Positions 1 through 6,688 of a stretch of DNA of 10,416 nucleotides are shown here, in pieces; positions within the stretch are counted from its first letter, which is position 1; every line of letters begins with the position of its first letter. Made by a program: the position numbers and the translations under genes. The stretch lies in contig HF991350.1 in assembly GCA_000431515.1 (NCBI GenBank), forward strand, positions 49,464 to 59,879, in the 5' to 3' direction. A model generated the notes under the pieces. That model saw only the letters and a list, made by a program, of their open reading frames with translations. It had not been told where the DNA came from and searched no databases. The DNA comes from Clostridium sp. CAG:632 (GTDB taxonomy: Bacteria; Bacillota; Clostridia; Lachnospirales; Lachnospiraceae).

Positions 1-26
1 CGTTTTTGATTCTTGTTCTTTATCAT
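1..26 (-). CDS. Possible start of the next operon gene (leaves the window)
   Basis: An ATG at 26-24 opens a frame that stays open to the window edge and reads MIKNKNQK. The ATG overlaps the TGA stop of a tiny upstream ORF (ATGA arrangement), which fits translational coupling. It has no ribosome binding site of its own within the usual distance. The product cannot be identified from eight residues. Its place directly after the fructokinase, in the same direction, suggests another member of the fructoside operon. A transcriptional regulator would be one reasonable guess, but nothing visible proves it. Confidence 0.3.
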
Positions 27-46
27 TCGTTGTTGGGCTTCTTCAT
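23..46 (-). CDS. Tiny 7-residue ORF between fructokinase and the next gene
   Basis: The frame reads MKKPNNE and stops at TGA (25-23). A GGAG ribosome binding site stands five bases before the ATG, so ribosomes probably do start here. It begins 20 bases after the fructokinase stop, and its TGA overlaps the ATG of a frame running out of the window. It could be a coupling or leader peptide, or the true beginning of the next gene broken by a frameshift or sequencing error. No function is assigned. Confidence 0.3.
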   Translation of the reverse strand: MKKPNNE

Positions 47-66
47 TGTAACTCCGGGTTTTCGCT

Positions 67-1029
67 TTATTCCTGCATTCTCGCTTCTACTGTCTTGCGA
101 TCTGGAATAGCCGGAATGCCTCCGCGCTTCTCTACACAAAGACTGGCAGTTGCATTTCCAAACCTTGCACACTGTTCCAGCTGCTCTGTGGATAAATCTT
201 CCGGCGCACATTCATGTCTTAAAAACTCTGAAATAAATCCGCCCCAGAAGGAATCTCCGGCTCCGGTTGTATCAACCGCCCGGCTCTTATAACCCGGCAC
301 CCGTTTCATCTTTCCTTCAGCAGCTACTAACACGCCATCCGCGCCTAAGGTAACTGCCACGATCCGGATTCCTTTCTTTATCAGATACTCTGCTGCTGCT
401 TCCGGCTCCTTATACGGTGTCAGCAGCTCTGTCTCTTCATCTGAGATTTTCAACAGATCCACATACGGCAGAAGGGAACACATCCGTTCCATAGCCTCTT
501 CCCGACTTTCCCACAAAGGCTGTCTGTAATTCGGATCATACGAGATCAAGGCTCCGGATTCTTTTGCCATTCTTACTGCCTGGAATGTTGTTGTCCTTGC
601 AGGTTCATCCGTCAGAGACAGAGACCCTATGTGAAAGACCCTTGTATCCCGTACAATCTTCTGGTTCAGCTCTTTATAACATAGTTTTGTGTCAGCTCCC
701 GGCTTTCTTGCAAATGAGAAGGTACGCTCTCCGTTCTCCTTCAAAGCTACAAATGCCAGTGTGGTAAACACATCATCTGCCACCACCAGTCCTTCTGTGT
801 CAATCTCTTCCGCTTCCATGGTATCCTTCAAAAATTGGCCATGCATATCATTTCCGACTTTCCCGATGAACGCGGTACGAAATCCGTTTTTGGCAGCTGC
901 AGTCAACATATTGACCGGTGCCCCTCCCGGGTTCTGTTCGAAAAGCAGCATCCCGCTTTCCGAACGACCCGCAGGCGTAAAATCAATTAACACTTCACCA
1001 AGTGCAACAATATCATACTTTTTATCCAT
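67..1029 (-). CDS. PfkB-family carbohydrate kinase, probable fructokinase
   Basis: A 320-residue cytoplasmic sugar kinase of the PfkB/ribokinase superfamily, of usual length for fructokinases. The sugar-binding motif GGAPVN lies at residues 35-40. The C-terminal signature DTTGAGDSFWGGF begins at residue 253, with Asp259 as the expected catalytic base and the glycines forming the anion hole. The predicted reaction is ATP-dependent phosphorylation of fructose, probably to fructose 6-phosphate. Substrate choice rests mainly on context, since the gene follows a GH32-type fructosidase by only 12 bases; other hexoses or 2-keto sugars cannot be excluded from sequence alone. I chose the ATG at 1029 because AGAAGG stands eight bases before it. 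The frame also allows a GTG at 1038, but that would overlap the ribosome binding site. It is the last identifiable enzyme of the operon, feeding freed fructose into glycolysis. Confidence 0.9.
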   Translation of the reverse strand: MDKKYDIVALGEVLIDFTPAGRSESGMLLFEQNPGGAPVNMLTAAAKNGFRTAFIGKVGNDMHGQFLKDTMEAEEIDTEGLVVADDVFTTLAFVALKENGERTFSFARKPGADTKLCYKELNQKIVRDTRVFHIGSLSLTDEPARTTTFQAVRMAKESGALISYDPNYRQPLWESREEAMERMCSLLPYVDLLKISDEETELLTPYKEPEAAAEYLIKKGIRIVAVTLGADGVLVAAEGKMKRVPGYKSRAVDTTGAGDSFWGGFISEFLRHECAPEDLSTEQLEQCARFGNATASLCVEKRGGIPAIPDRKTVEARMQE

Positions 1030-1041
1030 ACGCAGCACCTT

Positions 1042-2517
1042 CTACTTCCTGATGGAAATGTCATAGAACTCTACCTTAGCATCCTGGCTTAACAGTCCTA
1101 CTTCATACTGTGCCTTTGCATATTTACGATACGTAAATGCAACCTGTTCTCCAACAAATATTTCAACCATATCCTGGTCAATAATAAGCTTGATATCGAT
1201 CGGTTCTCCATCCACGATCCGGAAGGTCTTCTCACACACACGAACACCATCCGGACCCGGGTCTGTCGCCTTCGGTACAGCCTGACAGGATGCCTCCCAG
1301 AATGGATCAACGCCCATCGGAAGATTCAAGAGTGATACCCTCTGCATTGCAACATCGAACTCTAAGAACAGGCATCCGCTCGCTTCTCTGTCTGACTTTA
1401 TCAATACTCCAAAATGATCATATGCTTCTCTCGGTAATGCTTTCATGCTGAGAAGGAACTGTTCCTCAGACTGCTTTAAGAATCCATAGGTGCAGGTGCT
1501 TACAGAATCCATTTCTATTGTTTTCTCACCATAAAATTCTACATTTCCCAGTACATGCTCATATTCAAACGGAACCGGCTCTGTAAATGCTTCTTCGTAT
1601 TCCTTCGGAAGTTTTACATCCAGCTCTCCGTTCTCATCTGCAACCACTTCGTGTGGAATACAGAATGCTCCGCCCCAGTACCATTCGCCGGTATCACTCC
1701 GCTCTGCACGGTCATGTGCCCAGGCGAAATAGAACCGTCTGCCGTTATCATCCTGCATGGATTTCGCTGCATAAAACCGTCTGCCGCCGATTCCATCCTT
1801 CTTTGGCTTAGTCCATGGACCAAATGGCGATTTTGCCACCCGGTAAATCGTATTTACAAATTCTGAGAATCTGGAATATGACAGATACCAGGTATCTCCA
1901 ATCTTATACATCTCAGAGCATTCCGGACAGTTCGTATGTCCCGGTGAGTAAATCGGTCCGTAATATTCCCAGTTCACCAGATCTTTGGAACGATATAAGA
2001 CGATACAGCCTCTTCTCGTTACCGGCATATCCAGACGTCTTGCTGAGATCAGTATCCAATAACATGCATCTTCTTCATTGTAGAATACATATGGATCTCT
2101 CCAGTCCAGCTTCTCGTATAATTCTACCTTCGGGGTGATCACCGGATTGCCCGGATCCTTTGTCCATGTAATACCATCCTCGCTGGTTGCATGACAGATG
2201 GTCTGCTGGAACTCATTCGGCAGGGAATAACCGGTATAGAAAATATGGTATTTCCCCTCGCCGTAAATCACGGAACCTGTCCATACTCCGGATGCATCCG
2301 GCTCGTTACCTTCCCCCGGATAAAGGGCGGTCGGAAGCTCTTCCCAGTGTACCAGATCCTCAGATACACTATGGCTCCAAGTGGTTCTTAATCGGTCCGG
2401 GTACACGGTGGTACCCAGAGCCGGTGTTAATGAAAATATATGATACTTTCCTTCGTGATAAAACGGAATCGCATCTCCGGTTGAATCAGCGAAGGACATT
2501 TTACGAAAAATCTCCAT
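1042..2517 (-). CDS. Intracellular GH32-type beta-fructosidase with divergent nucleophile motif
   Basis: A 491-residue protein with the GH32 layout: a five-bladed propeller (about residues 8-300) and a C-terminal beta-sandwich (about 320-491, with a GH32C-like stretch VEIFVGEQVAF). Family motifs are WSHSVSEDLVHWEELP (47-62), WTGSVI (79-84), the RDP transition-state motif (140-142) and the EC acid/base motif (Glu199-Cys200 in PECSEMY). The nucleophile region normally reads like NDPNG, but here it is GDAIPFYHEGKYHIF (from residue 14), leaving Asp15 as the likely nucleophile. There is no signal peptide, so it should hydrolyse imported beta-fructosides such as sucrose or short fructo-oligosaccharides in the cytoplasm. 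The ribosome binding site is modest (AGGG, about eight bases from the ATG). The gene follows the permease by 51 bases, and its stop codon overlaps the fructokinase ribosome binding site. Exact substrate is uncertain; an untypical GH32/GH43-like specificity is possible. Confidence 0.85.
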   Translation of the reverse strand: MEIFRKMSFADSTGDAIPFYHEGKYHIFSLTPALGTTVYPDRLRTTWSHSVSEDLVHWEELPTALYPGEGNEPDASGVWTGSVIYGEGKYHIFYTGYSLPNEFQQTICHATSEDGITWTKDPGNPVITPKVELYEKLDWRDPYVFYNEEDACYWILISARRLDMPVTRRGCIVLYRSKDLVNWEYYGPIYSPGHTNCPECSEMYKIGDTWYLSYSRFSEFVNTIYRVAKSPFGPWTKPKKDGIGGRRFYAAKSMQDDNGRRFYFAWAHDRAERSDTGEWYWGGAFCIPHEVVADENGELDVKLPKEYEEAFTEPVPFEYEHVLGNVEFYGEKTIEMDSVSTCTYGFLKQSEEQFLLSMKALPREAYDHFGVLIKSDREASGCLFLEFDVAMQRVSLLNLPMGVDPFWEASCQAVPKATDPGPDGVRVCEKTFRIVDGEPIDIKLIIDQDMVEIFVGEQVAFTYRKYAKAQYEVGLLSQDAKVEFYDISIRK

Positions 2518-2568
2518 ATCTTTATCCCTGAAGCATTCTAAATCATGCTTTCCTTTCCCTCAGTCTCT

Positions 2569-3573
2569 TTATTTCTCTACCTTCTTTTTCTTCAGCTTGC
2601 CTAATTTGCCTTTCTGTACATCCAGAAGAACTGCACAGGCGATAATCAGACCCTTGATGATCAGCTGCCAGTATGAACTTACACCGATCAGGTTCAAACC
2701 ATTGGAAATAATACCGATTACGATTGCACCGAATACAGTACCGCTGATCCGTCCTTTACCACCTGCCATGGAAGTTCCTCCAAGTACACAGGCTGCGATT
2801 GCATCCAGCTCATATCCACTACCTACAGATGGCTGACCGGAATACATTCTAGAGCAAAGTACCAGACCTGCAAATGCAGATAACAGACCGGATAATGTAA
2901 ATACAACGATTTCTACTTTCTTGATCGGCACACCGGATAATCTGGCTGCTTCCCGGTTACCACCGATTGCATAGATGTATGTACCGAACTTTGTCTTATT
3001 TAACAGGAATGCAAAGATTGCAATTAAAACTACCATGTAAACAACCGGAAGCGGAATTACCTTGAACAGATAACCGGTACCGATGTTAATAAAGAATGCA
3101 TCTGTAATACGGGTTGACTGTCCTCCGGAATATACATATGCAATACCATTTGCTACGTTCATCATTGCCATGGTAATGATGAAGGCCGGAACCTTAAACT
3201 GTGATACGATGAAACCACTTAAGAGTCCTGTCACTGCACCAAGCACGATGCCGAGCACAATTGCCAGCCAGATCGGAAGACCCTGATTTACAATAAAGCC
3301 TACAGTTAAAGTACCACTCATTGCTACGATCGCACCTACGGACAAATCAATGTGTCCCAGGATAATTACCAGCGTCATACCTAATGCAATATAGGTATTA
3401 ATGGATATCTGTCTTAATACAGATATGATGTTTGTCGGGGTCAGAAACTTATCCGTTGCAAACGATATGATGACACACATGATGATCAATACCATAACGA
3501 TACCGATATTGCTTCGGAATACATTGACCACCGGATTATTCAAAAGTACGTTTTTCTTCTTTGATTCACTCAT
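2569..3573 (-). CDS. CUT2-type sugar ABC transporter permease (RbsC-like)
   Basis: A 334-residue, strongly hydrophobic membrane protein of the BPD_transp_2 family (ribose/xylose/galactose permeases). It has many hydrophobic segments, beginning around residues 20-40 and spread to the C-terminus. The conserved cytoplasmic stretch NREAARLSGVPIKKVEI is where these permeases contact their ATPase. The tail is very basic, ending KLKKKKVEK. It would form the homodimeric channel for the sugar delivered by the lipoprotein at 5142-6149. The ATG at 3573 is preferred because AGGAGGAG lies nine bases before it. An in-frame TTG at 3582 sits directly on that site and is unlikely. The ATPase stop is only one base before this start, indicating translational coupling. 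Confidence 0.93.
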   Translation of the reverse strand: MSESKKKNVLLNNPVVNVFRSNIGIVMVLIIMCVIISFATDKFLTPTNIISVLRQISINTYIALGMTLVIILGHIDLSVGAIVAMSGTLTVGFIVNQGLPIWLAIVLGIVLGAVTGLLSGFIVSQFKVPAFIITMAMMNVANGIAYVYSGGQSTRITDAFFINIGTGYLFKVIPLPVVYMVVLIAIFAFLLNKTKFGTYIYAIGGNREAARLSGVPIKKVEIVVFTLSGLLSAFAGLVLCSRMYSGQPSVGSGYELDAIAACVLGGTSMAGGKGRISGTVFGAIVIGIISNGLNLIGVSSYWQLIIKGLIIACAVLLDVQKGKLGKLKKKKVEK

Positions 3574-3574
3574 A

Positions 3575-5074
3575 TTATTCAACTCCTCCTGCGGCGTATT
3601 TCATAATTTCTTCCTGTGTCAGTTCATCCTTTGTCAGCTTTCCAACCAACCGTCCGGCTCTTACGACACATACGTTATCACACATATTGATGATTTCAGG
3701 CAATTCACTGGATACCATGATAATTGCGATACCCTGTTTTGCCAGTTCATTGATTGTGGTGTAAATCTCATATTTGGCATTTACATCCACACCTCTGGTA
3801 GGTTCATCCAGAATCAGTACATCCGGCTTGGTTGCCAGCCATTTACCAAGCACAACTTTCTGCTGGTTACCACCGGACAGGCTGCCTGCTTCAATCTCCG
3901 GAGAGGCTGCTTTCAAGCGGAGCTTCTTGGTATATTCATCAATGACTGCTTCACGCTTCTTCTCACTGATCGCGATACCGTTCATATAGAAATGAAGGGA
4001 TGCCAGTGTCATGTTAAATGCTACACTGTTGCCAAGCACCAGTCCCTGTTTCTTACGATCCTCCGGAACCAGTGCGATACCGGCCTTAATCGCCTGCATC
4101 GGATTCTTAAAATGTACTTCTTTTCCGTTTAAGAATACCTGACCCGAGGTTGCCGGATGTGCACCGAAGATGGTCTCCATGATCTCGCTTCGTCCTGCAC
4201 CGACCAGACCGGCAAATCCAAGAATCTCACCTCTGTGTACTTCAAAGCTGACATCCTGGAAATTCTTGCCATTCGACAGATTCTTAACACTCAGTGCAAC
4301 CTCTGCCTTCTCCATGTCGCAATAATCTCTGGCATAGAAGCTTTCCAGATCTCTACCAACCATCATTGCCACCAGTTCATTCGGATTGGTCTCCGAAGTT
4401 TTCTTGGTTCCTACATAATGTCCATCCCGGATAACGGTCACCCGGTCTGAAATCCGGAACAGCTCTTCCATTCTATGAGAAATATATATAATACTTACTT
4501 TCTTTTTCTTGAGGTTTTCAATAATTTCAAATAACTGCTCTACTTCTTCATTGGAAAGAGAAGAGGTAGGCTCATCCATTACAATAATGTTTGCATTAAA
4601 GGATACTGCTTTTACAATTTCTACCATCTGCTGCTGAGCGATGGTTAAATCTTCTACCATTGCATCCTCCCGGATCTTTACACCCAGAGATGCAATCATT
4701 TCTTTTGCTTTTCTGTTGGTCTCTGCCATATTGATCGTTCCGAGCTTCGTCTTGATTTCTCTGCCCAGGAACAGGTTCTGTGCTACGGTCAGATATGGAA
4801 CCAGCACAATTTCCTGATGAATGATTCCGATTCCATTTTCTCTTGCGGCCGGAACACCGTTAATCTTAACTTCTTTGCCCTGAATCTTAATTGTGCCTTC
4901 GTCTGGCTGATAGATTCCGCCGAGTACCTTGATCAGGGTTGATTTTCCGGCACCGTTCTCTCCGAGGAGTGCATGAACCTCTCCCTGTTCCAGGCTAAAA
5001 TCAATACCGCTGAGAGCATAGATTCCAGAAAAGCTTTTCTTGATTCCTATCATTTCCAGAACTGTTTGTCCCAT
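3575..5074 (-). CDS. CUT2-type sugar ABC transporter ATPase, two fused NBDs (RbsA-like)
   Basis: A 499-residue cytoplasmic ATPase with two nucleotide-binding domains in one chain, the usual length for RbsA/MglA/XylG proteins. NBD1 has a full Walker A (GENGAGKST, 38-46), an atypical signature (LTIAQQQMVE, from 143) and Walker B (IIVMDEPT, 163-170). NBD2 has a degenerate Walker A (GLVGAGRSE, 289-297, without the catalytic lysine), a classical signature (LSGGNQQKVVLGKWL, 399-413) and Walker B (VLILDEPT, 419-426). This asymmetry is normal for the CUT2 family, so ATP hydrolysis probably occurs mainly at one composite site. Translation starts at ATG 5074 after AAAGGAGG with a six-base spacer. It lies between the solute-binding protein and the permease, completing a standard B-A-C transporter operon. 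Confidence 0.95.
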   Translation of the reverse strand: MGQTVLEMIGIKKSFSGIYALSGIDFSLEQGEVHALLGENGAGKSTLIKVLGGIYQPDEGTIKIQGKEVKINGVPAARENGIGIIHQEIVLVPYLTVAQNLFLGREIKTKLGTINMAETNRKAKEMIASLGVKIREDAMVEDLTIAQQQMVEIVKAVSFNANIIVMDEPTSSLSNEEVEQLFEIIENLKKKKVSIIYISHRMEELFRISDRVTVIRDGHYVGTKKTSETNPNELVAMMVGRDLESFYARDYCDMEKAEVALSVKNLSNGKNFQDVSFEVHRGEILGFAGLVGAGRSEIMETIFGAHPATSGQVFLNGKEVHFKNPMQAIKAGIALVPEDRKKQGLVLGNSVAFNMTLASLHFYMNGIAISEKKREAVIDEYTKKLRLKAASPEIEAGSLSGGNQQKVVLGKWLATKPDVLILDEPTRGVDVNAKYEIYTTINELAKQGIAIIMVSSELPEIINMCDNVCVVRAGRLVGKLTKDELTQEEIMKYAAGGVE

Positions 5075-5098
5075 AGTGTACCTCCTTTATAAGGGAAT

Positions 5099-5125
5099 GG
5101 CACTGTCAGTCATTCCAACAGTGCC
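5099..5125 (-). other. Intergenic hairpin between binding-protein and ATPase genes
   Basis: An 8-bp perfect inverted repeat (GGCACTGT at 5099-5106, ACAGTGCC at 5118-5125) with an 11-base loop lies in the 67-base gap after the binding-protein stop. No uridine run follows on the transcribed strand, so it is not a standard terminator. It more likely protects the 3' end of the binding-protein message after processing, which would help produce more binding protein than ATPase and permease. That role is inferred from similar gaps in other ABC operons. Confidence 0.5.
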
Positions 5126-5141
5126 TTTCTTCCCAGTCATC

Positions 5142-6149
5142 TTACTGCCAGTCGTTAATAGTTTCCTTAGCTTCGTCTTCTAATACCAGGTGAGAATCCA
5201 GATATACTTTCTTCTCATCAATCTGAGTGTCACCATCCAGATATTTTACTGCTTCGTTGAATGAGTATTCAGCGATCTGAAGTGGTACCTGGCAGGCAAC
5301 TGCTGTGAACTCGCCATCTAATAATGCCTGCTTACCATCCGGAGAAGCATCAATACTGTAAACGCCGATCTCACCGGTCTTGTTTGCTGCCTTGATTGCT
5401 GCTGCAGCACCCAATGCTGAAGGGTCGTTGATGCAGAAGAATGCATCGATGTCAGGATTTGCAATAATGATATCCTCTGCCAGGCTCATGGATGCATCCA
5501 GTGCAGCCTCGCCATCCTGCTGTGCTACAATGTTGAACTTATCCTTGTTATCGCCAAGACCTGCAAGGAAACCATTTACACGGTCTACACAGCTCTCATT
5601 GGAAGGGAAGTCTAATACTGCAATATCAGCTCCATCCGGATAATCCTTAACCATCTGCTCACCAACCAACTGTCCGGCCATGTAAGCATTGGTTCCTACG
5701 AACATTGTTACGAAGTTCTCAATATCATCGTCAATAACTGCGGTATCTACATTGAAGATCGGGATTCCTGCATCCTTGATCTCTGCCAGTCCTGAAGTAA
5801 TACCGGCTGAATCAACCGGAATAATAAATACTGCATCGTATCCACTGTTTGCTACATCGGACAACTGGCTTAACTGCTTGTTCAGATCATAGTCAGGATC
5901 CAGACAGGTGTAAGAAATTCCGTTCTCTGCACACAGCTCACTTAATTTTGAATCAATGGAGCTCTGGAATGTGTTGTTCAATGTGTTTGTACAGAATGCA
6001 AATGATAAACCGGAAGCTGCTTCCTGTGAAGAACTGTTACCGGTATCACCGCTTCCTGTGTTACCACCGGATGTTCCACATCCTGCCATCATGCCGACTG
6101 CCATGCACAGGCTCAAGCCTAATGCTAATAATTTTTTCATTTTTCTCAT
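5142..6149 (-). CDS. Sugar ABC transporter substrate-binding lipoprotein (RbsB-like)
   Basis: A 335-residue periplasmic-binding-protein-like lipoprotein of the Peripla_BP_4 (LacI-like sugar-binding) family. It begins with a signal peptide (MRKMKKLLALGLSLCMAVG) and a lipobox MAGC, with Cys24 as the lipid-attached residue, so it is anchored outside the cell membrane. A serine/glycine/threonine/asparagine-rich linker follows (about 25-45), then the two-lobed sugar-binding domain starting SFAFCTNTLNNTFQ. Such proteins usually bind monosaccharides, but the adjacent GH32-type enzyme suggests a small fructoside or fructose. The start at 6149 is chosen because AAGGAGG lies eight bases upstream and the signal peptide begins exactly there; the open frame extends to 6221 without a comparable site. 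It is the first gene of the transport and catabolism operon and lies directly downstream of the operator/promoter region. Confidence 0.93.
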   Translation of the reverse strand: MRKMKKLLALGLSLCMAVGMMAGCGTSGGNTGSGDTGNSSSQEAASGLSFAFCTNTLNNTFQSSIDSKLSELCAENGISYTCLDPDYDLNKQLSQLSDVANSGYDAVFIIPVDSAGITSGLAEIKDAGIPIFNVDTAVIDDDIENFVTMFVGTNAYMAGQLVGEQMVKDYPDGADIAVLDFPSNESCVDRVNGFLAGLGDNKDKFNIVAQQDGEAALDASMSLAEDIIIANPDIDAFFCINDPSALGAAAAIKAANKTGEIGVYSIDASPDGKQALLDGEFTAVACQVPLQIAEYSFNEAVKYLDGDTQIDEKKVYLDSHLVLEDEAKETINDWQ

Positions 6150-6225
6150 ATCGTTTTCCTCCTTATTTACGAGTATTTGTTCGAATCCATTTATAACGGC
6201 AACTAAAGGATTCCAAAACAAATCG

Positions 6226-6244
6226 AAACCGGTTTTTACGTAAA
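6226..6244. promoter_or_regulatory. Compound operator O1: AAACCGGTTT joined to TTTACGTAAA
   Basis: Two perfect 10-bp palindromes share one base: AAACCGGTTT (6226-6235) and TTTACGTAAA (6235-6244). Both have the central CG step and A/T-rich flanks typical of LacI-family operators. The element would fall in the 5' untranslated region, some 30-45 bases downstream of the predicted transcription start of the binding-protein gene, a position suited to repression. The 17 bases from 6230 to 6246 recur exactly at 6388-6404. Confidence 0.65.
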
Positions 6245-6277
6245 TTTATCAATTTGTTTTCTCCTTTGTTTGATTGT

Positions 6278-6306
6278 ATGTTACCGCACCTGTTGAAATA
6301 TGTCAA
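6278..6306 (-). promoter_or_regulatory. Candidate promoter of the fructoside operon
   Basis: Read on the minus strand, a perfect -35 TTGACA (6306-6301) is followed by a 17-base spacer and a -10 TAACAT (6283-6278, 4 of 6 consensus). Transcription would start near 6271, giving a leader of about 120 bases with operator O1 inside it and operators O2 and O3 upstream. An alternative -10, TATAAA at 6195-6190, has no good -35 and is less convincing. Confidence 0.55.
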
Positions 6307-6392
6307 TATTCATTCTTTCAAAAGCTTATTATTCGTCATTTTATACAATTTTTCATTTTTGTTTTTGATTTTTTCTTCATCGTTTTTCGGTT

Positions 6393-6402
6393 TTTACGTA
6401 AA
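6393..6402. promoter_or_regulatory. Operator O2: TTTACGTAAA palindrome
   Basis: This is a perfect 10-bp palindrome inside a 17-base stretch (6388-6404) identical to 6230-6246 of O1. Its centre is 158 bases from the O1 palindrome centre, close to 15 helical turns of B-DNA, and about 120 bases upstream of the predicted start site. The arrangement fits DNA looping by a tetrameric LacI-family repressor. No regulator gene is seen in the window. Confidence 0.6.
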
Positions 6403-6420
6403 TTATTTTTGTTTCTTGTT

Positions 6421-6432
6421 TTTTACGTAAAA
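6421..6432. promoter_or_regulatory. Operator O3: TTTTACGTAAAA palindrome
   Basis: A perfect 12-bp palindrome containing the same TTTACGTAAA core (6422-6431) as O1 and O2. Its centre is 29 bases from that of O2 and 187 from that of O1. It overlaps the end of a 12-residue ORF (6461-6423). Three copies of one 10-bp palindrome within about 200 gene-free bases are unlikely by chance. Confidence 0.6.
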
Positions 6433-6461
6433 CTTTGTGGTTTGTGAGCCAATTCGTTCAT
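6423..6461 (-). CDS. 12-residue ORF overlapping the trp remnant stop
   Basis: The ATG at 6461-6459 overlaps the TGA of the preceding trp remnant (ATGA). It is preceded by AGGAG at a spacing of about eight bases, so the initiation signals look good. The frame (MNELAHKPQSFT) stops after 12 residues inside operator O3. It matches nothing I recognise. It may be the leftover start of a gene that once followed in the trp operon, or a chance ORF. Confidence 0.25.
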   Translation of the reverse strand: MNELAHKPQSFT

Positions 6462-6646
6462 TTTTCTGTCTCCTGTGCATCTCCATCTGCTATTTCAATG
6501 CTTTGCTCATACGGCATGTCAGGAATGATAAAACCATCTATCCTAACCTCGGCACACTTCTTACTGAAGCGGTCATAGCCATATCGGAATACCGGTACGA
6601 TGTCATATCCTTTTGCAAGCTCTTTTACTTTCTCGATCGTCTGCAT
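6458..6646 (-). pseudogene. trp operon remnant: TrpE start joined to internal TrpA fragment
   Basis: A 62-codon ORF directly after a T-box terminator, with a strong ribosome binding site (AAAGGAGG, four bases before ATG 6646). Residues 1-19 (MQTIEKVKELAKGYDIVPV) resemble the N-terminus of anthranilate synthase component I, a protein of roughly 500 residues. From about residue 20 the sequence switches to FRYGYDRFSKKCAEVRIDG and then FIIPDMPYEQ, which resembles the TrpA segment around the conserved GxDGxIxPDLPxEE motif. The expected glycine is arginine here (AEVRIDG). The last 14 residues (SIEIADGDAQETEK) match neither protein in my judgement. The simplest reading is a large internal deletion of a trpE...trpA operon that kept the reading frame, perhaps at PVF/PVFR microhomology. 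Neither half could be catalytic. A translated small peptide with a new role is possible but unsupported. Confidence 0.7.
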
Positions 6647-6688
6647 GTGTCCTCCTTTTCTCTGACAGGATCTGGAATGCTGCACATT

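Noticed and set aside
3401..4132. 243-residue plus-strand ORF
   Set aside because: It is antisense to the well-supported permease and ATPase genes, lacks recognisable domains, and its composition mirrors the opposite strand's codons.
6150..6221. N-terminal extension of the binding protein (start at 6221)
   Set aside because: The lipoprotein signal peptide and a strong ribosome binding site place the start at 6149. The extension would put about 24 residues before the signal peptide.
6226..6235. AAACCGGTTT as a CcpA catabolite (cre) site
   Set aside because: The palindrome is LacI-family-like, but its centre and flanks do not fit the usual cre consensus well. It is more naturally read with the adjoining TTTACGTAAA.
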